From a virus: a stretch of DNA of 64,000 bases. Within the stretch, counting starts at the first letter, position 1; every line of letters starts with the position of its first letter. The position numbers and the translations under genes are program-made. The DNA is taken from positions 31,703 to 95,702 of the IMG/VR virus record IMGVR_UViG_3300035211_000097; one strand, written 5' to 3'. The notes beneath the pieces are model-generated. The model was not told the origin of the DNA and made no database searches. It worked only from the letters and a program-made list of their open reading frames with translations. Below, piece by piece: positions 51,262 to 58,765 of this stretch.

Positions 51262-51944
51262 GTCAAGGTAAAGCATATCACAATAGGAAACCAAAGGTAG
51301 AGAGAAAAGCGAATGATGGTTATTCTACTCCGAGAAGTCTGGTCTGGGAATTACATAAACAATATCCGGGGGTTATAGATTCATGTGATATACTTGAACC
51401 TTGCTGTGGTAGGGATCAGAATATCATGAATGCATTGGGAGATATAGGAATATCCTGTACAGGTTTTGATTTATATTATGGTCAGAACCGGCAGGATATT
51501 TTTGCGTATGATGGCGAACACGATATGATTCTGACTAATGTTCCATTCACAAACTGGGACGATTTTATATTTGCCTGTAAGTCCATAGCAAGAAGGGTTG
51601 TGGTGATAGGCAGGACAAATTATTTCGGTACTTATCAGAGATATGACTCTGGGATATGGAAAGGGTTACGGCAGACACTTGTGTTTAACAGAATGGTTGA
51701 TTATGAAACTCCGGCAAGGAAGGACGGACATTTTCATGTGGGTGGTCTGGTCACGGCGTGGATGGTATTTGATCGGGATTACCGGGGTAAGGCGTATCTG
51801 GATCATGTGGATGTACAGAAGTATGCAACACTGGGCCAGTATCCACGGAAAATATGTAAAGAGTGTGGAAAGAAAATAACAAAAGGTGATTTATGTAAAA
51901 AGTGTGTTATTAAAATACAGGATGTATTTTATGGCCGTGTTTGA
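51258..51944 (+). CDS. DNA methyltransferase-like protein with altered catalytic motif
   Basis: 228 residues; ATG overlaps the previous stop. The AdoMet-binding motif I is recognisable as DILEPCCGRDQNI (about 43-55), and motif IV as MILTNVPFTNW (about 89-99), where N6-adenine enzymes normally have NPPF/DPPY. The C-terminus carries a zinc ribbon (CKECGKKITKGDLCKKC). It could methylate phage DNA for protection. The replacement of the first proline in motif IV makes activity uncertain. Confidence 0.65.
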   Translation: MSQGKAYHNRKPKVERKANDGYSTPRSLVWELHKQYPGVIDSCDILEPCCGRDQNIMNALGDIGISCTGFDLYYGQNRQDIFAYDGEHDMILTNVPFTNWDDFIFACKSIARRVVVIGRTNYFGTYQRYDSGIWKGLRQTLVFNRMVDYETPARKDGHFHVGGLVTAWMVFDRDYRGKAYLDHVDVQKYATLGQYPRKICKECGKKITKGDLCKKCVIKIQDVFYGRV

Positions 51945-52179
51945 AAAGAAGCATGGGACAAAATGCAGCCGATGTGGTCAGTCTATCTGGGCCAGATATC
52001 GGATAATAAAACTGAGGTATGCTGCCTATAATCGAGTGGAGCTGTCAAGAATATATTGCAAGAACTGTGATTCTACTTGGAACTGGATGCAAGAAACGGG
52101 AGTATGGAACCGGGTGAAACTGGGGCTTATTGTTGCTGGTGTGATTATTCTTGTGGTCGTGGTAAAATTAAGTATATAA
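51931..52179 (+). CDS. Zinc-ribbon membrane protein
   Basis: 82 residues; ATG overlaps the previous gene. CSRC (about 12-15) and CKNC (about 43-46) form a zinc ribbon; the C-terminus is one transmembrane segment (LGLIVAGVIILVVVVKL). Tail-anchored topology with a cytoplasmic zinc domain is likely. Function unknown. Confidence 0.6.
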   Translation: MAVFEKKHGTKCSRCGQSIWARYRIIKLRYAAYNRVELSRIYCKNCDSTWNWMQETGVWNRVKLGLIVAGVIILVVVVKLSI

Positions 52180-52196
52180 TTTACGGAGGTGTTTTC

Positions 52197-52916
52197 ATGG
52201 GTGATGATATCCGGGGAATCGAAAACGGTAATAATAGTTCTATACGATACTCGCAAGATAAAAACGCAAACGAGTGTATTATCAGAAAAGCCAAAACAGA
52301 GATGGCTAAAGAAATTGAAACTAAGATCAGGAAAGAAATCAAAGGTGTCTCTGAATCGGTAATTAAAAAAATAATTAAGATTGTTTTCAGTAGGGTGAGG
52401 TATCTGGAAAATTGTGGGGTGTCAGCGTTCTCTACTCTGATGGAAGGTATCGGAGTGCTGGGGCCGTTAAACTATGCACATGTAAACCGTGAGTCTATCC
52501 AGATGGATGATTTTTTTTCGGATTATCTGAATGATCCTAAAAAGGATAATATATTCAGTGCAGGTGATGTTTTTGATAATCGATCAATGGGAAATTATGT
52601 CAGGCTGGTAAAAATATTTTTCCCGGAAGTGGATGTGGTTTACAAGAAATTTACATGGGAAGAGATCACTGAGAAAATTTATAATGGCTGGGGCGCACAG
52701 ATGTGTCTGAGGACTCCGGGTCATTATGTGGCAGGTACCAAGTACAACAAAACAAAGAAGTTGATCCTGTATTCTGACTCATGGTCAGGAAACAAGATGC
52801 AGTGGGAAGGACAGAAACTACTTCGGCATGGTGGCTGGGATGAAGAAATGAACAGGAAGATGTATGAAAAAAATACAGTTGGTTACGCAATCATCTATAG
52901 AAAGAAAACTACCTAA
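52197..52916 (+). CDS. C39-like (papain-fold) cysteine peptidase domain protein
   Basis: ATG at 52197 with GGAGGTG upstream; 239 residues. A charged N-terminal helix region (1-65) is followed by a domain with the C39-like catalytic order: cysteine in ENCGVSAFSTL (about 73), histidine in TPGHYVAGTKYN (about 176) and aspartate in LILYSDSW (about 194). Related domains occur in bacteriocin-processing peptidases and some phage cell-wall enzymes. The small membrane proteins downstream could make this a lysis or host-takeover cassette. Substrate unknown. Confidence 0.6.
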   Translation: MGDDIRGIENGNNSSIRYSQDKNANECIIRKAKTEMAKEIETKIRKEIKGVSESVIKKIIKIVFSRVRYLENCGVSAFSTLMEGIGVLGPLNYAHVNRESIQMDDFFSDYLNDPKKDNIFSAGDVFDNRSMGNYVRLVKIFFPEVDVVYKKFTWEEITEKIYNGWGAQMCLRTPGHYVAGTKYNKTKKLILYSDSWSGNKMQWEGQKLLRHGGWDEEMNRKMYEKNTVGYAIIYRKKTT

Positions 52917-53037
52917 GTATTGTGGACAGTGTGACAATTTTAAATCGTTTCGCTGTCCACATGACGGTAAGACTATAGGAAACGGAGTTCGTTACTATGA
53001 TATAGCAAAGGAATGCTTCAGGGAGTGTTATGACTGA
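52864..53037 (+). CDS. 57-residue cysteine-rich protein
   Basis: ATG at 52864 with AGGAAG upstream, overlapping the peptidase gene in another frame. After 17 residues come KYCGQCDNF, FRCPHDG and ECFRECYD: six cysteines arranged as a small zinc-binding domain. It links to the next gene by an overlapping stop/start. Confidence 0.55.
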   Translation: MKKIQLVTQSSIERKLPKYCGQCDNFKSFRCPHDGKTIGNGVRYYDIAKECFRECYD

Positions 53038-53452
53038 GAAAAAATTTGGTAGGTTAAATGGATTTGTACGGGCAATCATTCCGTTAGTAATTGTGTTGGT
53101 TATCGGGGCATGTCTTATAGTCGGGATCATTCTACTGATTGGTGAAGTAGATCAGCTTGACAGATACACAACATTGCAGTGGATAACTCAGCAGATGCCG
53201 TGGGTGGTTCGAGATATCATCTATGGGTTTATAATGTTGATCACAATATTTGCTTCATTTTTTGGTGCGCTTAAATACTTTAAAAAACATCTTATCTTAT
53301 GGGTGAAGGGTGAAACTTATATGAAGTTCAAAACGTATGAACTGGAAATAAAATATTTGAAGCGTGAGAAAGTAGAGGTCACAAAAGAGCGTGACGAATA
53401 TAGAACAAAATGTAAAGCGTTTGAAAGTAGTATAAATATAACTACGAAGTGA
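53030..53452 (+). CDS. Two-transmembrane protein with cytoplasmic coiled coil
   Basis: 140 residues; ATG overlaps the preceding stop. Membrane segments AIIPLVIVLVIGACLIVGII (about 15-34) and IIYGFIMLITIFASFFGALK (about 63-82) are followed by a charged coiled-coil tail. Two membrane spans near a peptidase allow a holin role, but the tail is longer than in most holins. Function unknown. Confidence 0.55.
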   Translation: MTEKKFGRLNGFVRAIIPLVIVLVIGACLIVGIILLIGEVDQLDRYTTLQWITQQMPWVVRDIIYGFIMLITIFASFFGALKYFKKHLILWVKGETYMKFKTYELEIKYLKREKVEVTKERDEYRTKCKAFESSINITTK

Positions 53453-53459
53453 GGGAGCC

Positions 53460-53582
53460 ATGGTATTATTTTGGTTAATAGTTTTAGGTGTTGTATGTCC
53501 GATGATATCCGGGGGACTGGTTACTCTGGGGTTACTGGGAATTGATCGGGCAATAGTGAAACTGCAAAAAGCAGGTGTTTAG
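53460..53582 (+). CDS. 40-residue membrane protein
   Basis: ATG with GAGGGAG upstream. The sequence opens MVLFWLIVLGVVCPMISGGL and continues hydrophobic to about residue 27, ending with a short basic helix. Very short but with a proper ribosome binding site directly after the preceding gene. Possible holin accessory or membrane regulator. Confidence 0.5.
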   Translation: MVLFWLIVLGVVCPMISGGLVTLGLLGIDRAIVKLQKAGV

Positions 53583-53697
53583 GTACCATTTTTGCAGAAA
53601 GTCGTTCAGAGGGCCACCAGCAAAGGCAGGTGAGAGAATTCAGGCAGTCCGGGAGGTTGGTTTGTCAACGTGGAAATCTGATTTACGTGAGGTTTGG

Positions 53698-54171
53698 ATG
53701 CATACAGACATTGAAGTCTGGCACCAAGTAATTTTAGACGGGATCACGTATCCATATCTGGTAAGCAGTAATGGGGATGTGATGAATATGAATGGTAAGG
53801 TTTTAAGCAAGATTAAAAGAGGACAGCGGAAAGGGACTTATCATTATGTGAATTTGTATTTGCAGGATGGGAGTGGTAAGCATATCAGAAAAGATGTACA
53901 GAGGATAGTTGCGGAAATCTTTATAGATAATCCTGATAATAAACCGGAAGTAAATCATCTCTGGGGAGACCATTTTGATAACAGAGCCAGAAATCTTGAG
54001 TGGTGTACCCGGTCAGAGAATGAACAGCATAAAAGATTTATGATGGCGCACAGGGAATTCGAGGATGAACCGGAGTCGGTAATAGTGACAGAGGAAGAGC
54101 TGGAGCAGGAACGCCGGGAGTATGAGGAAAAGATCGGGGCCAGTAATTATGAAGAGGTGGTTTGCGGATAA
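53698..54171 (+). CDS. NUMOD4/HNH homing endonuclease
   Basis: ATG at 53698 with GTGAGG upstream; a TTG at 53662 behind GGGAGG is an alternative. 157 residues. NUMOD4-like EVWHQVILDGITYPYLVSSNG begins the protein, followed by the HNH core EVNHLWGDHFDNRARNLEWC and TRSENEQH, the standard pattern of free-standing homing endonucleases in phages. An acidic tail follows. Such genes are mobile and cut sites near their own location in related genomes. The 115 bases before the start hold no other gene. Confidence 0.82.
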   Translation: MHTDIEVWHQVILDGITYPYLVSSNGDVMNMNGKVLSKIKRGQRKGTYHYVNLYLQDGSGKHIRKDVQRIVAEIFIDNPDNKPEVNHLWGDHFDNRARNLEWCTRSENEQHKRFMMAHREFEDEPESVIVTEEELEQERREYEEKIGASNYEEVVCG

Positions 54172-54871
54172 TTTTATTGTGGGGTTTGGTGTGAAAGAAT
54201 TTGTGGTGACTATGGAAGATTTACAGGAAGCATCTCGATGTCTGTGTCATGATAAAATAGAGCGGACAAGGAACGGACTATTCCGGGGAGTTGTTTTCTG
54301 CTTATTGTCTATCGGGCAATTATACAAAAGCCAATTGAACACATATCGAAGTTTACTGACACATGAATTGTGCAGCCCGGAGGCTGTTCGGGACAAATTG
54401 GGTCTTGCTAAACTTATAACCAGTACGGCCCGGTTCCCATCCGCTACGTTTGATTATCTGATGTGCTTGGCAATGACATGGGATGAACACGAAAAATTTT
54501 TTGTTGAGACTTTTATCAATAATTTTCCTAATGACAGTCAGGTGATTGAAGTGCGGGAAGAGCTTATAAAACGGGTTAAGGGATTTGGTTATAAGGTTGC
54601 TTCCCTTTTTATGTGTCTGCTGGGTTTGAATGTCCCGGCAATAGATATTTGGCTGTTGCGATTTTTGAAGGAACAGGGGTATCCGGTAAGTTATAATTAC
54701 GAGAGAGATGGTGGTATAGATCGTAAACAATATTTGAAGTATGAAAAGTATTTGAAGGATTTTGCAAATAAATATGGTTTGCCTGTTGGAGTATTTCAGG
54801 TGATAGTCTGGGTAAAGATGTCATCATGGAATAAACAGGCAGACTTAAAACAATTGGAGTTATTCGGATGA
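54122..54871 (+). CDS. HhH-GPD DNA glycosylase-like protein
   Basis: ATG at 54122 (CGGGAG upstream) or 54149; 249 or 240 residues. Helical throughout; the helix-hairpin-helix with catalytic region is visible as VKGFGYKVASLFMCLLGLN (about 151-169) and VPAIDIWLLRFL (about 170-181), where the aspartate matches the catalytic acid of the HhH-GPD superfamily. No iron-sulphur cysteines at the end. It probably removes a damaged or modified base. Confidence 0.6.
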   Translation: MRKRSGPVIMKRWFADNFIVGFGVKEFVVTMEDLQEASRCLCHDKIERTRNGLFRGVVFCLLSIGQLYKSQLNTYRSLLTHELCSPEAVRDKLGLAKLITSTARFPSATFDYLMCLAMTWDEHEKFFVETFINNFPNDSQVIEVREELIKRVKGFGYKVASLFMCLLGLNVPAIDIWLLRFLKEQGYPVSYNYERDGGIDRKQYLKYEKYLKDFANKYGLPVGVFQVIVWVKMSSWNKQADLKQLELFG

Positions 54872-55101
54872 ATACATTAAATATTATTCGGGAATTGGAA
54901 AGAACAAAGGAAGTGTCTACTGATGCAGTGCGTAAGGCCCGGAATAGACTTCAGGAATTGGAAGAAGAATTGAAGGTTGCTATTGATGCATTGGAGAGTG
55001 TTGTTATAAATGAGCATATAAGGTCAGCGAGTGTAGTAAGGCCCGTGGCTGAAAATGCTCTGAAGAGAATTTATCAGATGCAGAAGGAAAGGAAGGTGTA
55101 A
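54868..55101 (+). CDS. Small coiled-coil protein
   Basis: 77 residues; ATG overlaps the glycosylase stop. One long helix rich in E, R and L (ELERTKEVSTDAVRKARNRL) suggests a coiled coil. Function unknown. Confidence 0.55.
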   Translation: MNTLNIIRELERTKEVSTDAVRKARNRLQELEEELKVAIDALESVVINEHIRSASVVRPVAENALKRIYQMQKERKV

Positions 55102-55102
55102 G

Positions 55103-55648
55103 GTGAGTGATTATATGGCTCAGAAAGCGGACGATCAGATAGAAGCAGGTTTACAAGCACAACAGCGGGCGTATGAACTTCTTCAGGAAGTAAAAAGAAG
55201 AAAGGATAAACCCGGTAAAGATGATTATGTCATAGCTTCACGTTGGGGTGACGTTGATCCTAATGATCCATGGTTTATCGGATTTGTGGAAGATATGGAC
55301 AGTAGCGGTCGTTATTTGGTTCATGGTCGGTGGTATCGTCATGCTTATAGATTACTTAATAACGAGGAAGGGGTTACTCTTTTAAGATTTTTACAGAGTG
55401 TTGAGGGTAAATCTTTCCCGGTTATTTCTGAGGATGCTATGACGATTATATATCAGGATAAAAAAATGGTGCTTGAGGCATACCCTCATCGATGGCTGTT
55501 ATTATTTAGGGATACCGGGGAGATTAGAGGCACTGAACAGATGAGATATCAGAGCAAGGAACCACGGGCAGCTGATTTGAATAAATTGTATGCGATGAGG
55601 CGTATGATAAATATGATGATCAAGGAAGTGAAAAGAAATGATAGATGA
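55103..55648 (+). CDS. Hypothetical protein
   Basis: GTG at 55103 with GGAAGGTG upstream; 181 residues. A helical N-terminal region (1-38) precedes a beta-rich part (SRWGDVDPNDPWFIGFVEDM) and a basic helical end. No family recognised. Confidence 0.6.
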   Translation: MSDYMAQKADDQIEAGLQAQQRAYELLQEVKRRKDKPGKDDYVIASRWGDVDPNDPWFIGFVEDMDSSGRYLVHGRWYRHAYRLLNNEEGVTLLRFLQSVEGKSFPVISEDAMTIIYQDKKMVLEAYPHRWLLLFRDTGEIRGTEQMRYQSKEPRAADLNKLYAMRRMINMMIKEVKRNDR

Positions 55649-55937
55649 TTTTGCGTGTGATCATACATACAAATGGAATACCGGTTATTCGTGTTCCTTG
55701 TATGAGACCTGTTGCTACTCGAAAGAAAATAATCCAAATAAAACTGTGAGGTCATCCAGTGAATTCGGGTGGAGGCAAGACCGGGTATGTCAGGGTTATG
55801 AGGATATGAAGATACCGTCTGCTTGTGATGATTGTTATAAAAGGCTGGTGTACCCAAAATGCAGTTTATTTGCTTTGAGCTGGGAACGGGATCATCCGCA
55901 TAGCGCACCAAAGGAGTGTCCAAGTAAAAATGTTTAA
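55638..55937 (+). CDS. Cysteine-rich protein
   Basis: 99 residues; ATG overlaps the previous gene. Ten cysteines spread over the protein (FACDH, SCSLYETCCY, VCQGY, ACDDCYK, KCSLF, ECPS) suggest metal binding, perhaps two sites. Function unknown. Confidence 0.55.
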   Translation: MIDDFACDHTYKWNTGYSCSLYETCCYSKENNPNKTVRSSSEFGWRQDRVCQGYEDMKIPSACDDCYKRLVYPKCSLFALSWERDHPHSAPKECPSKNV

Positions 55938-56220
55938 GCTGTCAAAGAAAATGAACATCCGAAAGGGTGATGTTATTTATATAAACGGGATACCAGCAAC
56001 AATCAGTGAAGTAGAACCGGGGAAATGTTTGGTCACAGCAGAGACTACCGGGGTGAAGTTTATAAGGTACGGGGATAGAACGCCTGTACAATCAAATAAG
56101 TACCAACCAAGTAAGCGTTGTCGGGATTGCGCACGAAGAAATCAACACGATTGTGAGAGGCGTGAAAGTGGAACGACTGACGATGCATATATCTGTTGGA
56201 AATTTGTGGAGTGGTTATGA
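55930..56220 (+). CDS. Small protein with beta N-terminus and cysteine motif
   Basis: 96 residues; ATG overlaps the previous stop. The N-terminal half (KGDVIYINGIPATISEVEPG) looks like an SH3-type barrel; the C-terminal half has CRDCARRNQHDC and YICWKF, typical of small phage zinc proteins. Function unknown. Confidence 0.55.
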   Translation: MFKLSKKMNIRKGDVIYINGIPATISEVEPGKCLVTAETTGVKFIRYGDRTPVQSNKYQPSKRCRDCARRNQHDCERRESGTTDDAYICWKFVEWL

Positions 56221-56606
56221 ATGAAATAGTAATGAATGGCAGGCCAGTAAAGGTCTATTCGAGAAGTTTTGTATTACAGGATGGTATGGCAACGGAAAAA
56301 ATTGAGAGCGTGGGTACCGGGATATTCAGAAAATGGGGATGTGATTATCAGGAGTTCGAGTCCGGGCCGGGTAATTATTCTACTGCCATAGTTGAAATGG
56401 AAGACGGGAGTGTTTTGAATGTATCGGCAGATTTAATTGAATTTCAGGACAGGTTATTTTCGCAGGTACATGAGGTCGGAAAAGAGCGGAAAGCCTTGTC
56501 AGAGGCTCTCAGCAAAGGCTCAGGAGAATTTTGGAACTGTCCTACATGTGGGAGTAATTGCAGCAATGTTTGGATTTATTGTCCTTACTGTGGTGAACGA
56601 AAATGA
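56217..56606 (+). CDS. Zinc-ribbon protein
   Basis: 129 residues; ATGA overlap with the previous gene. The beta-rich front (GRPVKVYSRSFVLQDGMA) is followed by a C-terminal double CxxC zinc ribbon (CPTCGSNCSN, YCPYCGERK). Function unknown. Confidence 0.58.
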   Translation: MNEIVMNGRPVKVYSRSFVLQDGMATEKIESVGTGIFRKWGCDYQEFESGPGNYSTAIVEMEDGSVLNVSADLIEFQDRLFSQVHEVGKERKALSEALSKGSGEFWNCPTCGSNCSNVWIYCPYCGERK

Positions 56607-56854
56607 GCTGGACTATTACCGAGTGGGCGCAGGCCAGATTAAGAGAAAGATACCGCCTATCACCACGAGGGATAATGATACTTGAACATTTATTGAATAC
56701 TGGTGATTTTATTATTCTGCATGGTAGTAAGAAAGGGACTATCGAAATTGCTGAGGTTATTTACGGTGGCGAGAAGATGCATCTTGTGATCCACAGAAAA
56801 GATAAAAAGGTTATGACGGCAATACCTGTTGATATAAAAAATCCGGGGAGGTAG
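56603..56854 (+). CDS. Hypothetical small protein
   Basis: 83 residues; ATG overlaps the preceding stop (ATGA). Begins MSWTITEWAQARLRERYRLS and becomes beta-rich (MHLVIHRKDKKVMTAIPV). No family recognised with confidence. Confidence 0.55.
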   Translation: MSWTITEWAQARLRERYRLSPRGIMILEHLLNTGDFIILHGSKKGTIEIAEVIYGGEKMHLVIHRKDKKVMTAIPVDIKNPGR

Positions 56855-56859
56855 ATACA

Positions 56860-57252
56860 ATGAATACTGCTGAGAAACAGGCTACATACAAGGTATTGAA
56901 TACCAGATTGAAAAAGACATTCATTGAAATTGATGGCCTGAAGAGAAGACAGCAGACAGTGACCAGTGAGTTGAAAGAAAAGATGAAACAGGTGCAAAGC
57001 ATATCTGACCAGATGAATGCTTTGAGAGAAAAGGAAATTGTCATAACAGAACATGCGGTACTGAGATATCTGGAAAGGGTGAAAGGTATTGACATCGAGT
57101 CGATTAAAAAAGAAATGTTGCCGGTTAAGGTTAAAGAACAAATTGAAACGTTAGGTGGTGAGGGTAAGTATCCTATAGGTTTGGATAATCCGGGCCAGTT
57201 GATACTCAAGAATAATGTTGTGGTGTCTGTGTATGTGAGGGAGAAGAAATAA
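56860..57252 (+). CDS. Coiled coil plus DUF4258-like domain protein
   Basis: 130 residues; ATG with GGGGAGG upstream. Residues 1-55 are a coiled coil; the rest begins ITEHAVLRYLERVKGIDIES, matching the HA-x-x-R-x-x-x-R pattern of DUF4258-type domains, which share a fold with RelE-like ribonucleases. Whether it cleaves RNA is unknown. Confidence 0.5.
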   Translation: MNTAEKQATYKVLNTRLKKTFIEIDGLKRRQQTVTSELKEKMKQVQSISDQMNALREKEIVITEHAVLRYLERVKGIDIESIKKEMLPVKVKEQIETLGGEGKYPIGLDNPGQLILKNNVVVSVYVREKK

Positions 57253-57365
57253 TGTTTTATGGTAGGCTAAGATTGATGTTGGAGTGTGGGATTGTGATTG
57301 AAGTTGATACTTATTCAATATTCGAGAGATTGGCTGAGTATGCCGGTTTTCTTGTGGAGGTGTAG
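57252..57365 (+). CDS. 37-residue protein
   Basis: ATG overlaps the previous TAA, with GGGAGAAG upstream. Begins MFYGRLRLMLECGIVIEVDT. No family recognised; called because of the coupled start and the otherwise dense packing. Could be spurious. Confidence 0.35.
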   Translation: MFYGRLRLMLECGIVIEVDTYSIFERLAEYAGFLVEV

Positions 57366-57427
57366 GCATATACCGTTGGATCGGGTAAGGAAGTGAAGAC
57401 AGAGAACATCCGGGGAGGTTGGTGATT

Positions 57428-57643
57428 ATGAATGATGAACTGATTAAATTTGCCAGAGATTATTTGAAAGAGAATTTAAAAAAGTGTACTGAGGCACAGA
57501 GGGGTATGTTTAATCGAATGTATCAGGGTGAGGGTGTTCCGGGTGATGTGGACAGTGTGGTTGATGCAATGCCTGAAAGTAAGCTGGATTGGGCTATGGA
57601 ACAGGTGAGGCAGACTTTACAGAAAAATGATATTTCCGGTTAG
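57428..57643 (+). CDS. Hypothetical helical protein
   Basis: 71 residues; ATG at 57428 behind GGGGAGG (GTG 57422 also possible). Helical and acidic (KFARDYLKENLKKCTEAQRG). No family recognised. Confidence 0.55.
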   Translation: MNDELIKFARDYLKENLKKCTEAQRGMFNRMYQGEGVPGDVDSVVDAMPESKLDWAMEQVRQTLQKNDISG

Positions 57644-57654
57644 AGAGGTAAAAT

Positions 57655-57825
57655 ATGTATGTCGATAAAAACGGCAAGGAATATGAACACATCTATTGTT
57701 TAACGGAAGAAAATGATGGGTATCTTCCCGGATGGTATTTTTCGGATGAGATCGGTGAAATGCATGGGCCGTTTCAAACATTGGAAGAGACGGAAGAATG
57801 TTTGAAGAATTATTGCAAGTATTAA
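57655..57825 (+). CDS. 56-residue acidic protein
   Basis: ATG with GAGAGG upstream, 12 bases after the previous stop. Sequence MYVDKNGKEYEHIYCLTEEN followed by GYLPGWYFSDEIGEMHGPF looks like a small beta fold with an aromatic core. No family recognised. Confidence 0.5.
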   Translation: MYVDKNGKEYEHIYCLTEENDGYLPGWYFSDEIGEMHGPFQTLEETEECLKNYCKY

Positions 57826-57862
57826 TGGAATTCAGTTACGAAAGAAAACATAGGGGGCGGTA

Positions 57863-58165
57863 ATGAATAAGAAATCGAAGGTAACATGGACATATGATGA
57901 CGGGGAAGCTGTTGACTGTGGGGTAGCTACGGTTGTGAAAATGTGGCTGCCTGTCTTATTTAAGCAGCGTAAAAAGAAAATGCAGTGTGTGGTATATGCC
58001 AGTACGAGAAAGGATTACAATTATATCTGTAAGGAATTTGATGATGAAAGTGAGCCTTTCTTCATGGATACGACAGTCAAGTTGGTATCACAGAAAAAGT
58101 TTGACCGATTAGCACTGAAGCATAACAATCATGCGTTCGATGAAGCAAGTAAGAAAGTGATATAG
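57863..58165 (+). CDS. Hypothetical basic protein
   Basis: 100 residues; ATG with GGGGGCGG upstream. Beta-rich (KSKVTWTYDDGEAVDCGVA) with a basic patch FKQRKKKMQ. No family recognised. Confidence 0.55.
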   Translation: MNKKSKVTWTYDDGEAVDCGVATVVKMWLPVLFKQRKKKMQCVVYASTRKDYNYICKEFDDESEPFFMDTTVKLVSQKKFDRLALKHNNHAFDEASKKVI

Positions 58166-58204
58166 GTTACTATAAGTCGGGAAAAGGGCAGTACAAAATA
58201 TCCG

Positions 58205-58218
58205 GGGTTCATGGTACA
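58205..58218 (+). promoter_or_regulatory. Possible extended -10 promoter
   Basis: TGG followed by TACAAT (58213-58218) in the 88-base gap before the next gene; no good -35 box is present 17 bases upstream. Weak candidate for transcription of the DUF5661-like and portal genes. Confidence 0.3.
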
Positions 58219-58253
58219 ATGTATTTAAGAACAGATTTAAAGAGGTTACCGAT

Positions 58254-58739
58254 ATGCGTGTATGTATTATGAAGGGTAAAGGCTCTGATAAGATAGTTGA
58301 AGCACTGAAGGATTCCGGGATATCGAAGAATGATCCTGACAGTAAGTTTAATAAAAGGGAGCTTGCGATTGGTGCCAAGATTGAGCTGGAACATGTTGAT
58401 GATATTGAGGCAGCCAAGGAGATTGCAAAGGATCATCTGATTGAGGATAAAAATTATTACAAAAAAGACTTGTTCGCAGAAGAAAGAGCCAAGGCAGTGA
58501 AAACATTGCAGAAATCAAAAATAAAACTGACAATGGAAGCGGTTATGGATTTCCTGCTGGACAATCCGAACCCGGAAGACTATGTGTTGCATGAGTGGGC
58601 CGAGAGTAAAGGCTTTAATGTGCATGCAGTGGAAGAGTTGGTCTACCAGATGGCGACAGTTCACGCACAGAAGCACATGGGTAAATCATTGATCATCTTA
58701 CCGGCGAGTGAGTACAGAGAGCTGTGCAAAGCTGACTAA
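58254..58739 (+). CDS. DUF5661-like protein
   Basis: 161 residues; ATG with AGAGG upstream. The segment ELAIGAKIELEHVDDIEAAK and EIAKDHLIEDKNYYKKD matches the DUF5661 pattern found in many phages, usually near structural genes. The C-terminal half is helical (HEWAESKGFNVHAVEELVYQ). Function unknown; it directly precedes the portal. Confidence 0.65.
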   Translation: MRVCIMKGKGSDKIVEALKDSGISKNDPDSKFNKRELAIGAKIELEHVDDIEAAKEIAKDHLIEDKNYYKKDLFAEERAKAVKTLQKSKIKLTMEAVMDFLLDNPNPEDYVLHEWAESKGFNVHAVEELVYQMATVHAQKHMGKSLIILPASEYRELCKAD

Positions 58740-58765
58740 ATAAGTAATATATAGAGAGGAACATA

